Shown: positions 1-5,680 of the stretch, in pieces | Position numbering within the stretch: position 1 is the stretch's first letter | How the letters are laid out: every line of letters starts with the position of its first letter | NCBI GenBank assembly: GCA_958402075.1 | Contig: CATXSD010000159.1 | Coordinates: 1 to 5,680 of the forward strand | Source of the DNA: Mediterranea massiliensis | GTDB lineage: Bacteria > Bacteroidota > Bacteroidia > Bacteroidales > Bacteroidaceae | Length of the DNA stretch: 5,680 nucleotides | Direction: 5' to 3' | Program-made: the position numbers and the translations under genes | The notes under the pieces: model-generated | What the model was told of the DNA's origin: nothing | Seen by the model: the letters and a program-made list of their open reading frames with translations, nothing else | The model's database searches: none

Positions 1-1
1 C

Positions 2-1198
2 CTCAGCGTGCTTCGTGCGGGCGACAACGAGGTGGTGCGCATCGACGTCCTCATGGAGGGAGGCCGCTGGCACCAGCGCTATCCCCTGCAGGCCCTCTTC
101 GCCAACCGCATGCTGCGCGAAGGCACCCGCCGCTATACCGCCGCCCAGATAGCCGAACGGCTGGATTACTACGGCGCCTGGCTCGACCTCTCGAGCGGTG
201 CCGAGCATGCCTTCGTCACCCTCTATTCGCTCAACAAGTACCTGCCCCAGACGCTCGACGTGCTCGAGAGCCTCGTGAAGGAACCCCTCTATCCGCAAGC
301 CGAGCTGGCGACGGTGGTAGCCAACAACGTCCAGCAGTTCAAGGTGAACCTCCAGAAGGTGGACTTCCTGGCCCATCGGGGGCTGGTCAGCACCCTCTAC
401 GGCGACGCCCATCCCTGCGGCCGCCTGGCCATGGAGGCCGACTACAGCCGCATCACTCCCGAACTGCTGCACGACTTCTACCGCCGCCACTACCATGCGG
501 CAGGTTGCTCCGTCTACGTTTCGGGCAAGGTGACCGACGACTGCCTGCGCCGGCTGGAAGCCTGCTTCGGCAAGGAGCCTTTCGGAAGCCCTGCCGGATG
601 CGTTTCCCATCCCTCGTTCGTGCCCCGCACCGCCCCAGGCAGGCGGCTTTTCATCGGGCGCCCCGACGCCCTGCAGAGCGCCGTGCGTCTGGGGATGGTC
701 ACCGTCAGCCGTCAGCATCCTGACTTTCTGAAGCTTCGTGTGCTGGTCACCCTGTTGGGAGGTTACTTCGGCAGCCGCCTCATGTCCAACATCCGCGAGG
801 ACAAAGGCTACACCTACGGCATCTCCGCCGGCCTCGCTTCCTATCCCGACAGCAGCCTTTTCGTCATCTCCGCCGAGACGGCCAACGAATATGTGGAGCC
901 CCTCATCGCCGAGGTCTACCGCGAAATGGACCGCCTGCGGCAGGAGCCCGTTCCGCACGACGAACTGCAGATGGTGAAGAACTACATGGCGGGCGACATC
1001 TGTCGCAGCTACGAGTCGGCCTTCTCCCTGTCCGACGCCTGGATTTTCCTTCACACCTCCCGCTTGCCCGACACGTATTTCGACCAGGTACAGGAAGCCA
1101 TGGAGAGTGTTACGCCCGACGAACTCCTCCTCCTGGCACAGAAATATTTGTGCAAAGAGAATTTAAAAGAAGTGGTGTCGGGTAAAAAAATGTCCTAA
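2..1198 (+). CDS. M16-family peptidase homologue lacking the zinc motif (5' end outside window)
   Basis: The reading frame is already open at the left edge and ends with TAA at 1196-1198. A GTG at base 8 is in frame, but it falls inside the usual opening strand of the fold (VLRAGDNEVVRIDVLMEGG), so the true start is probably some 15-30 codons upstream, outside the window. About 398 codons are visible, close to a full one-unit M16B protein. Counting from the GTG, residues 30-40 align with the inverzincin helix (normally HxxEH followed by a Gly-Thr), but the zinc site reads L30-F-A-N-R34, so both His and the Glu are gone. The third-ligand helix near residues 100-112 also lacks a convincing Glu. 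The C-terminal half keeps the family signature NIREDKGYTYG, with R263 and Y270 as the R/Y pair that holds substrate. It is therefore probably a non-catalytic partner of an active M16 subunit, which could lie just upstream. No signal peptide can be judged because the N-terminus is missing. Family assignment is firm; lack of activity is inferred. Confidence 0.88.
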   Translation, partial: LSVLRAGDNEVVRIDVLMEGGRWHQRYPLQALFANRMLREGTRRYTAAQIAERLDYYGAWLDLSSGAEHAFVTLYSLNKYLPQTLDVLESLVKEPLYPQAELATVVANNVQQFKVNLQKVDFLAHRGLVSTLYGDAHPCGRLAMEADYSRITPELLHDFYRRHYHAAGCSVYVSGKVTDDCLRRLEACFGKEPFGSPAGCVSHPSFVPRTAPGRRLFIGRPDALQSAVRLGMVTVSRQHPDFLKLRVLVTLLGGYFGSRLMSNIREDKGYTYGISAGLASYPDSSLFVISAETANEYVEPLIAEVYREMDRLRQEPVPHDELQMVKNYMAGDICRSYESAFSLSDAWIFLHTSRLPDTYFDQVQEAMESVTPDELLLLAQKYLCKENLKEVVSGKKMS

Positions 1199-1236
1199 AA
1201 AGTGGCGGTGTCCTCCCTCGTTTGGCAGATAAATCG

Positions 1237-1244
1237 TACATTTG
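1237..1244 (+). promoter_or_regulatory. Bacteroidetes -7 promoter element for the MORN gene
   Basis: TACATTTG matches the Bacteroidetes sigma-ABfr -7 consensus TAnnTTTG exactly. It lies 40 bp before the ATG at 1285, which predicts transcription starting near 1250 and a leader of about 35 nt rich in A (1256-1270). The -33 side is weak: the only TTTG (1221-1224) is 12 bp away, too close for the usual spacing of about 19-21 bp. The gene may therefore depend partly on an activator or on read-through from the peptidase gene, since no terminator hairpin is visible between 1199 and 1236. Confidence 0.6.
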
Positions 1245-1284
1245 TCCACCCAAGTGAAAAAGAAGAAAAACATCTATCAGACGA

Positions 1285-2460
1285 ATGAAAACAAGATACA
1301 TCTATTATATAGCGCTTGCGATGGCTTGCCTCGGAGGCGAATCCGTTGCGGCTCAAGAGCAGAGCCAGGGATTTCTGGACAAAGTGAAGGGGATATTCTC
1401 ATCGGAAGTGCACATTGGCACCTATACATTCAAGGACGGTTCCGTCTATACGGGCGAAATCAAGGGCCGCAAGCCCAACGGCAAGGGAAAGACCGTCTTC
1501 AAGAGCGGCGACACCTACGAAGGCGAGTACGTGAAGGGCAAGCGCCAGGGCTATGGCGTCTACACCCTCTACGACGGCGAACGCTACGAAGGCCAGTGGT
1601 TTCAGGACCAGCAGCACGGACGCGGCGTCTATTACTTTGTGAACAACAACCGCTACGACGGCATGTGGTATCAGGACTACCAGTATGGCGAGGGTACGAT
1701 GTACTACTACAACGGCGACACCTACCAGGGCAACTGGGTGAACGACATGCGCGAAGGCCAGGGCACCTATACCTGGAAGAACGGTTCGAAATATACCGGT
1801 TCGTGGAAGCACGACAAGAAGAACGGCCAGGGCACGCTGGTGTGGAACGACGGCAGCAAGTACGACGGCGAGTGGAAGGACGACTTCCGCAACGGCCAGG
1901 GTACCTTTGAGTATGCCAACGGCGACAAGTACGTGGGCGGCTGGCGCGAAGACATGCAGCACGGCAAGGGCATCTACTTCTTCCATACGGGCGACCGCTA
2001 CGAAGGCTCCTACGTGCAGGGCGAGCGTACGGGCGAGGGCATCTACTACCACGTCAACGGCGACAAGTATGTGGGCGGATTCAAGAACGGCAAGCAGGAG
2101 GGCAAAGGCACCTTTACCTGGGCCAACGGAGCCGTCTACGAAGGCGAGTGGCTGGACAATGAACGGAGCGGAAAGGGCGTGTACAAGTGGAGCACGGGCG
2201 ACTCGTACGAAGGCGAGTGGAAGCACAACAAGTTCGACGGCCGAGGCACGCTGATTCAGGCCAACGGCACCCGCTATACGGGCGGCTTTGTGGACGGGCT
2301 GGAGGAAGGCAGCGGCATACAGACCGACAAGGACGGCAATACCTACGAAGGCTTCTTCAAGCAGGGCAAGAAGGACGGCCCGTTTGTCGAGAAGGACAAG
2401 TTCGGCAAGGTCATCCGCAAGGTGACCTACAAGATGGGGCGCATCGTTTCCAGCAACTGA
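1285..2460 (+). CDS. Exported MORN-repeat protein (14 repeats)
   Basis: This 391-residue protein starts at the ATG at 1285 (MKTRYIYYIALAMACLGG), which gives a clean Sec signal peptide: basic start, hydrophobic core, and likely signal peptidase I cleavage after SVAA near residue 23. A short linker (GFLDKVKGIFSSEVHIG) leads into MORN repeats from residue 54 to 375. There are fourteen 23-residue units in unbroken register, each with a Y-x-G near its start and a G-x-G near its middle. The last unit degenerates into KKDGPFVEKD, and a 16-residue tail follows. MORN repeats form elongated beta-hairpin rods or sheets. In eukaryotes they are linked to membranes, lipid kinases and scaffolding; bacterial roles are poorly known. 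The signal peptide places it in the periplasm or outside the cell. No enzymatic domain is visible, so a structural or binding role is inferred. It is preceded by its own promoter-like element and followed by a hairpin terminator. Confidence 0.93.
   Translation: MKTRYIYYIALAMACLGGESVAAQEQSQGFLDKVKGIFSSEVHIGTYTFKDGSVYTGEIKGRKPNGKGKTVFKSGDTYEGEYVKGKRQGYGVYTLYDGERYEGQWFQDQQHGRGVYYFVNNNRYDGMWYQDYQYGEGTMYYYNGDTYQGNWVNDMREGQGTYTWKNGSKYTGSWKHDKKNGQGTLVWNDGSKYDGEWKDDFRNGQGTFEYANGDKYVGGWREDMQHGKGIYFFHTGDRYEGSYVQGERTGEGIYYHVNGDKYVGGFKNGKQEGKGTFTWANGAVYEGEWLDNERSGKGVYKWSTGDSYEGEWKHNKFDGRGTLIQANGTRYTGGFVDGLEEGSGIQTDKDGNTYEGFFKQGKKDGPFVEKDKFGKVIRKVTYKMGRIVSSN
1444..2409 (+). repeat. 14 tandem 69-bp MORN units inside the gene
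   Basis: The protein repeats every 23 residues without an insertion or deletion from residue 54 to 375, which is 14 x 69 bp. Each unit opens with an aromatic-x-G (usually Y-E-G, Y-V-G or Y-T-G), then x-W/Y/F, and has G-x-G at unit positions 13 and 15 and usually N-G or G-D at the end. DNA identity between units is patchy. Short blocks such as GGCGACAAGTA (1921 and 2059) and TACGAAGGCGAGTGG (two copies, near 2137 and 2207) recur. The array therefore looks old and diverged, not recently expanded. An imperfect half unit (HIGTYTFKDGS) comes just before the first full repeat. Confidence 0.9.
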
Positions 2461-2520
2461 GGCTGGGGACGGCTTTCCATCAGAATATGAAAATCGGAAG
2501 CGCAGATTGGAAATAAAGAA

Positions 2521-2556
2521 GGGAGTGCATCGTCGGATGCACTCCCTTTCTTTTTT
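2521..2556. terminator. Bidirectional intrinsic terminator between the MORN gene and prs
   Basis: An 11-bp perfect stem (GGGAGTGCATC at 2521-2531, pairing with GATGCACTCCC at 2536-2546) is closed by the four-base loop GTCG. On the plus strand it is followed by TTTCTTTTTT (2547-2556), a good terminator tail for the MORN gene ending at 2460. On the minus strand the stem is followed by TTCTTTATTT (complement of 2511-2520), so it can also stop prs, whose stop codon lies 30 bp away. Its place between two convergent genes fits a shared terminator. Confidence 0.9.
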
Positions 2557-2575
2557 GTCGTTCAGCCTCTTCGGC

Positions 2576-3514
2576 TTAAATCAGATATTGCGAGCTGATG
2601 GATTCGTTGTTCACTACACGCTTGATGGTCTCGGCAAACATGTCGGCAATGCTCAGCTGTTTTACCTTGGCACACTTCTTGGAATAGGGGATACTGTCGG
2701 TGAACACCATTTCAGTCAGGCCAGACTCTTGCACGCGGAAAGAGGCGGGGTCGGACATGACGCAATGGCTGGCGATGGCACGTACCGACTTGGCACCTGC
2801 GGCCAGCATGATGTCGGCGGCCTTGGTGATGGTGCCGGCTGTGTCTACGATATCGTCAACGAGTACCACGTTCTTGCCTTTCACGTCGCCGATGATCTGC
2901 ATCGAAGCCACTTCGTTGGCTTTCTCGCGCGACTTGTTGCAGAGTACCAGGGGCACACCCAGATACTTGGAGAACGTGCTGGCACGCTTGGAACCGCCTA
3001 CGTCGGGCGTGGCGATGACCAGGTCTTCCAACTTGAGCGACTGGATGTAGGGCAGGAATACGGCCGATGCATAGAGGTGGTCTACAGGAATGTTGAAGAA
3101 ACCTTGGATCTGGTCGGCGTGCAGGTCCATGGTGATCAGGCGGTCGATGCCGGCTACAGAGAGCAGGTCGGCCACCAGCTTGGCACCGATGGATACACGC
3201 GGTTTGTCTTTTCTGTCCTGACGGGCCCAGCCGAAGTAGGGCACAACGGCATTGATGGTCTTGGCCGATGCGCGCTTGGCGGCGTCAATCATCAGCAGCA
3301 GCTCCATCAGGTTGTCAGAGTTGGGGAAAGTGGATTGAACCAGGAAGACATTTGCTCCGCGGATGGATTCTTCGTAAGACACGGCGAACTCACCGTCGGC
3401 AAAGTGGGTGATGTTCATTTTTCCCAGCGGGCAATTCAGGCTTGCGCAGATTTTCTCTGCAAGGTATCTCGAATTTGTTCCTGAGAATACCAAAAAGGGT
3501 GCATTTTCGCTCAT
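2576..3514 (-). CDS. prs: Ribose-phosphate pyrophosphokinase (PRPP synthase)
   Basis: This cytoplasmic enzyme transfers the pyrophosphate of ATP to ribose 5-phosphate, making PRPP for purine, pyrimidine, histidine, tryptophan and NAD synthesis. The 312-residue length is typical of class I bacterial enzymes. Visible motifs, in order: FSGTNS at 10-15; FADGE at 38-42; the ATP-binding segment YFGWARQDRK at 93-102; the PRPP synthase signature DLHADQIQGFF at 130-140, with the metal-binding His at 132; PDVGGSKRA at 170-178; the catalytic flexible loop with K194 and R196; and the ribose-phosphate-binding loop VVLVDDIVDTAGT at 216-228. No key residue is missing. The start ATG (complement of 3512-3514) gives the expected N-terminus MSENAPFLVFSG. 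The gene has its own promoter, converges on the MORN gene with a shared terminator, and diverges from the sensor gene. The sequence looks standard for Bacteroides. Confidence 0.98.
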   Translation of the reverse strand: MSENAPFLVFSGTNSRYLAEKICASLNCPLGKMNITHFADGEFAVSYEESIRGANVFLVQSTFPNSDNLMELLLMIDAAKRASAKTINAVVPYFGWARQDRKDKPRVSIGAKLVADLLSVAGIDRLITMDLHADQIQGFFNIPVDHLYASAVFLPYIQSLKLEDLVIATPDVGGSKRASTFSKYLGVPLVLCNKSREKANEVASMQIIGDVKGKNVVLVDDIVDTAGTITKAADIMLAAGAKSVRAIASHCVMSDPASFRVQESGLTEMVFTDSIPYSKKCAKVKQLSIADMFAETIKRVVNNESISSQYLI

Positions 3515-3523
3515 TGTTATTGT

Positions 3524-3540
3524 AATAGATGTTACCTATT
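3524..3540 (-). promoter_or_regulatory. Short dyad in the prs leader, possible operator or hairpin
   Basis: AATAG (3524-3528) and CTATT (3536-3540) are perfect inverted copies separated by 7 bp. Two further symmetric matches inside the gap make a 17-bp imperfect dyad. It sits roughly 10-25 nt downstream of the predicted prs transcription start. As RNA it would make only a weak 5-bp A/U-rich stem, so a protein-binding site is as likely as a hairpin. Such a short dyad in A/T-rich DNA can also occur by chance. Confidence 0.25.
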
Positions 3541-3553
3541 TATTAAACTTCTG

Positions 3554-3586
3554 CAAAGGTAGGCATTTCTTGCTGATTTCCCCAAG
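3554..3586 (-). promoter_or_regulatory. Promoter of prs (Bacteroidetes type)
   Basis: Read on the minus strand, TACCTTTG (complement of 3554-3561) is an exact TAnnTTTG -7 element. A CTTG (complement of 3583-3586) lies 21 bp upstream as a partial -33 element. Transcription should begin near 3548, giving a leader of about 34 nt that is strongly A/T-rich and has no Shine-Dalgarno sequence before the ATG at 3514. This is the usual arrangement in Bacteroidetes. Confidence 0.75.
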
Positions 3587-3612
3587 ACTTATTGTATAAA
3601 AATGGGACGGGG

Positions 3613-3672
3613 CGGAAGGAAAGCTGGAAAAGCCCTCCCTTTCTCCTCGGAAAACGGTCGCCTTTCCCTCCG
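3613..3672. repeat. Imperfect inverted repeat in the divergent intergenic region
   Basis: CGGAAGGAAAG (3613-3623) and CTTTCCCTCCG (3662-3672) are inverted copies with 10 of 11 bases matching, 38 bp apart. They sit between the two divergent promoters, upstream of both. The intervening stretch switches from purine-rich to pyrimidine-rich. This could be a regulator site or a cruciform-prone segment. The purine bias makes chance matches easier, so the call is weak. I see no gene or RNA in the rest of 3515-3763. Confidence 0.25.
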
Positions 3673-3706
3673 AATGATAATAAACGTTTTTTCTTGCGGG
3701 CGGACG

Positions 3707-3737
3707 TCTGTTTTTTACCGTTTTATTCGTAGCTTTG
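3707..3737 (+). promoter_or_regulatory. Promoter of the sensor gene (Bacteroidetes type)
   Basis: TAGCTTTG (3730-3737) is an exact TAnnTTTG -7 element. TCTG (3707-3710) lies 19 bp upstream in the -33 position and matches TTTG at three of four bases. The predicted transcription start is at about 3741-3745. This coincides with the first in-frame ATG (3743), so translation more likely begins at the next ATG, 3764. Confidence 0.75.
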
Positions 3738-3751
3738 TTTTCATGCAGAAC

Positions 3752-3759
3752 AGGAAGGA
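3752..3759 (+). promoter_or_regulatory. Ribosome binding site that favours the start at 3764
   Basis: AGGAAGGA ends 4 bp before the ATG at 3764 and resembles a Shine-Dalgarno sequence. The upstream in-frame ATG at 3743 has only pyrimidine-rich promoter DNA in front of it (CTTTGTTTTC). Together with the promoter position, this makes 3764 the better start. A third in-frame ATG at 3782 is possible but would leave a very short basic segment before the signal-peptide core. Confidence 0.5.
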
Positions 3760-3763
3760 AACG

Positions 3764-5680
3764 ATGGACAGGAAAAGACGGATGCACTGCCGCTGGGCGT
3801 GCCTGCTGTGCGCATGGCTGGCACTGGCTGCGTGTACCGGCTGGGCGCCGCAGGGCGAAGTGGAGCGGGTCGACTCGCTCAACGGGGCGGCCTATGCCTG
3901 GCGCTATCGCGACCTCGACTCGTCGCGGGTGGCGGCCCGCCGTGCCTTCGAGGCCGTGCGCTTCTATCGGTCGGGCAAGGCCGAGGCTTGCAACAACCTG
4001 GCCTTCTGCGCCTTCATGGAGATGGATTTCGAGCAGGCCGAAAAGCTGTACCGCTCCGTCTACGAGCTGACCAAGAACGAGCTGGAGCTCCTCGTGGCCG
4101 ACGTCGGCCTGATGAGCGTCTACCAGCGGACGGCCCTCAACAAGGAATTCTACGACTACCGCAACAGCGCCCTGAGGCGCATGAACCGCATTGCCGAGGA
4201 CGATGCCCTCTTTGCCGAGGGGCACGAGCGCAGGCGGCTCAGCTATGCCCGTTCGGAGTTCTACATCGTGTCGGCCGTCTACTACTATTACCTGCAGCAA
4301 CGGCCCGAGGCGTTGGAGAACATCCGTCGGGTGTCCGACGAGGCGATGGCCGACACCGCCCAGTGGCTGCATGCCCACTACGTCCGCGGAGCGGCTTCGC
4401 TGGTGGAGGGACAAGGGGACGAGGCGCAGAAGCTGCGCGACTTCGACGAGCTCTTCACCACGTGGCGGGTGGCCTTGCGGAAAGATTTTCCCTATTTCGA
4501 AGGCAGCTGCCTGCAAGGCCTGGCCGGGCTGATGGCGTCGGCCGAAGATTACGACTGCTTCCGTGAACATCGCAGGCATGCCCTCGACCTGCTGGGCGAG
4601 GCGGCCGACACGTTGCTCCCCCTGCGCTTGGGACAGGAGGCCTTGCAGAAGTTCGCCCAATATAAGGATGTGTATCAGACGGTGGGTACCTACGTCGAAA
4701 TCAGCCGCTACCTGAACGAGCACGGACGCTATGGAGAGGCGCTCGACACGCTTCGGGTGGCTTTGGACGCGGTGAATGCCCATCACCGCCATTACTACCA
4801 GTGCGAGGACACCCTCGACCTGCTGAAGATGTACGACCATCGCAATGCCCCCGCCGTGGAAGCCCAATGGATGGCCGGCCAGCTGAAGACTCCCCCCGAA
4901 TGGATATCGCGCATCCGCGACCAGCTCAGCGTGTCGTATGCAGGCCTGGGCATGAAGGAACGCTCCGACTACAACCGCAACATTTACCTGGACATCCTCG
5001 AAGACACCCGTCAGGACAAGGAGCTGGAGAGCCGCTACGAAGCCTTGGAGCGGGGTATGCACTTGCTGAACCGATGGTCGCTGGCCGTGGTGGTGGGCAT
5101 CGTGGCCGTGCTGGTGTTCTTCTGGCTGTTCAACCGTCGCTCGAAGAAGCGCAACGTGGCCCACCTCCGCCGCCTGCGTCTGGTGCTCGACCTTTGCCAG
5201 AAGACCACCGCCTCCATCCCTGCCGAAGCGCAGACGCAGGAAGAAGTGGCCGAAGCCATCGCCGCGGCCGTGGCCGACGACGTGGAGCGCCTCTTCGGCA
5301 CGAGGGACTTCCTGGTGGAGAACGGGCAGATTGTCTTCCCCCATCTGCACCTGAAGCGCGACGAGGAAGCCCTGCGCCGGCTCATTACCCCCTACATCCA
5401 ATGGGCGCTCGAGAACGGCAGGGCTACCATTGCGCTGGGCGACGAACGCCGTCGGCTGGAGAAGGAACGCTACGTCAGCGAGCAGCACATCGCCGCCCGC
5501 AAGCGGAGCAACGTGGAGAAGAAGGCCTGCCTGGCCCTTGTCAACGGCATGCAGCCCTACATCGACCGCCTGGCCAACGAGGCCGGCAAGCTGGCGCGTC
5601 AGGACCTGGCCCTCCAGCCCGAGGTGAGGGCAGGCAGGTACCAGTATATGGACGAGCTGGTGGCTACCATCAACGACTAC
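3764..5680 (+). CDS. Membrane sensor protein, probable histidine kinase of the DUF5112/DUF5113 type (3' end outside window)
   Basis: An unbroken frame of 639 codons runs from the ATG at 3764 off the right edge; starting at 3743 would add seven residues. The N-terminus is basic (MDRKRR), followed by a hydrophobic stretch ending in the lipobox LAAC with C24, so it is a lipoprotein-like or uncleaved signal. Residues from about 30 to 437 are almost entirely helical in character, with TPR-like units near 72-102 (ACNNLAFCAFMEMDFEQAEK) and 307-340 (GRYGEALDTLRVAL). A single transmembrane helix covers 438-456 (bases 5075-5131), followed by positively charged NRRSKKR, which puts the N-terminal domain in the periplasm and the rest in the cytoplasm. 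The cytoplasmic part has a helical domain and then a charged coiled-coil-like segment, RRLEKERYVSEQHIAARKR, in which H575 is a candidate phosphoacceptor. From memory, this layout matches Bacteroidetes proteins with DUF5112 and DUF5113 followed by a kinase ATPase domain. That ATPase domain would lie beyond the window, so kinase activity is inferred. The ligand is unknown. Confidence 0.8.
   Translation, partial: MDRKRRMHCRWACLLCAWLALAACTGWAPQGEVERVDSLNGAAYAWRYRDLDSSRVAARRAFEAVRFYRSGKAEACNNLAFCAFMEMDFEQAEKLYRSVYELTKNELELLVADVGLMSVYQRTALNKEFYDYRNSALRRMNRIAEDDALFAEGHERRRLSYARSEFYIVSAVYYYYLQQRPEALENIRRVSDEAMADTAQWLHAHYVRGAASLVEGQGDEAQKLRDFDELFTTWRVALRKDFPYFEGSCLQGLAGLMASAEDYDCFREHRRHALDLLGEAADTLLPLRLGQEALQKFAQYKDVYQTVGTYVEISRYLNEHGRYGEALDTLRVALDAVNAHHRHYYQCEDTLDLLKMYDHRNAPAVEAQWMAGQLKTPPEWISRIRDQLSVSYAGLGMKERSDYNRNIYLDILEDTRQDKELESRYEALERGMHLLNRWSLAVVVGIVAVLVFFWLFNRRSKKRNVAHLRRLRLVLDLCQKTTASIPAEAQTQEEVAEAIAAAVADDVERLFGTRDFLVENGQIVFPHLHLKRDEEALRRLITPYIQWALENGRATIALGDERRRLEKERYVSEQHIAARKRSNVEKKACLALVNGMQPYIDRLANEAGKLARQDLALQPEVRAGRYQYMDELVATINDY

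Noticed and set aside
1221..1224. TTTG as the -33 element of the MORN promoter
   Set aside because: It is only 12 bp from the -7 element, while Bacteroidetes promoters usually have about 19-21 bp.
1285..1330. Possible lipobox in the MORN protein (LAMAC, Cys15)
   Set aside because: The residue before the conserved positions does not fit well (Met at -2), and a better signal peptidase I site follows at SVAA-Q near residue 23.
1399..2226. A 275-codon minus-strand frame opposite the MORN gene
   Set aside because: Its periodic Val/Ala/Leu pattern simply mirrors the 69-bp MORN periodicity. It has no start context or domain.
1444..2409. CRISPR-like or satellite interpretation of the 69-bp periodicity
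   Set aside because: The periodicity is at protein level within an intact gene. The DNA units are diverged and there are no identical repeats with unique spacers.
2564..2576. Small hairpin AGCC-TCTTC-GGCT at the prs stop codon
   Set aside because: The stem is only 4 bp with no T-run of its own. The much stronger hairpin at 2521-2546 explains termination.
2507..3484. A 325-codon plus-strand frame opposite prs
   Set aside because: prs on the minus strand has every catalytic motif. The plus-strand product is Gly/His/Val-rich antisense translation and begins inside the terminator region.
3799..4566. A 255-codon plus-strand frame overlapping the sensor gene
   Set aside because: It is an Arg/Gly/Pro-rich out-of-frame reading of G+C-rich DNA. 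The sensor frame is continuous through the same region, so this is not a frameshifted gene.
3536..5488. A 650-codon open frame on the minus strand opposite the sensor gene
   Set aside because: It is codon-phased with the sensor gene, whose high G+C third positions avoid stops on the other strand. It has low-complexity His/Val/Leu/Gln-rich composition, no recognisable domain, and runs into the prs promoter region. The plus-strand frame has coherent signal, TPR-like and transmembrane features.

Overview
The window looks like the chromosome of a Bacteroidales bacterium, probably a fairly G+C-rich member of the Bacteroidaceae. Three lines of evidence support this. All three intergenic promoters carry the Bacteroidetes -7 element TAnnTTTG. 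Classical Shine-Dalgarno sites are mostly absent in front of the genes. The ribose-phosphate pyrophosphokinase closely resembles those I know from Bacteroides. The genus is an inference. I see no sign of a mobile element, CRISPR array, tRNA or rRNA.

Layout, left to right. Bases 2-1198 (+) hold the 3' part of an M16-family peptidase homologue that has lost its zinc-binding HxxEH motif but kept the R/Y pair of the C-terminal domain. After an 86-bp gap with its own -7 element comes a 391-residue exported MORN-repeat protein (1285-2460, +). It has 14 consecutive repeats of exactly 23 residues. A strong hairpin with T-rich flanks on both strands (2521-2556) separates it from the convergent prs gene (2576-3514, -), which encodes PRPP synthase and keeps all its catalytic motifs. 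A 249-bp divergent intergenic region holds one promoter facing each way. The last gene (3764 to beyond the right edge, +) encodes a membrane sensor: a lipoprotein-type signal, a helical TPR-like periplasmic domain, one transmembrane helix, and the start of a cytoplasmic region that looks like the dimerisation and phosphoacceptor part of a histidine kinase.

The four genes do not form one operon. The MORN gene may receive read-through from the peptidase gene but has its own promoter-like element. prs is transcribed alone towards the MORN gene. The sensor gene diverges from prs. prs is housekeeping (PRPP for nucleotide, histidine, tryptophan and NAD synthesis). The other three are envelope or signalling proteins, or of uncertain role, and the sequence shows no functional link among them.

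The window is mostly ordinary core chromosome. The points most worth a second look are the M16 homologue with a lost zinc motif, the very regular MORN array, and the sensor protein with its unusual N-terminus and start site. Several long reading frames opposite the real genes are shadows caused by high G+C third codon positions.
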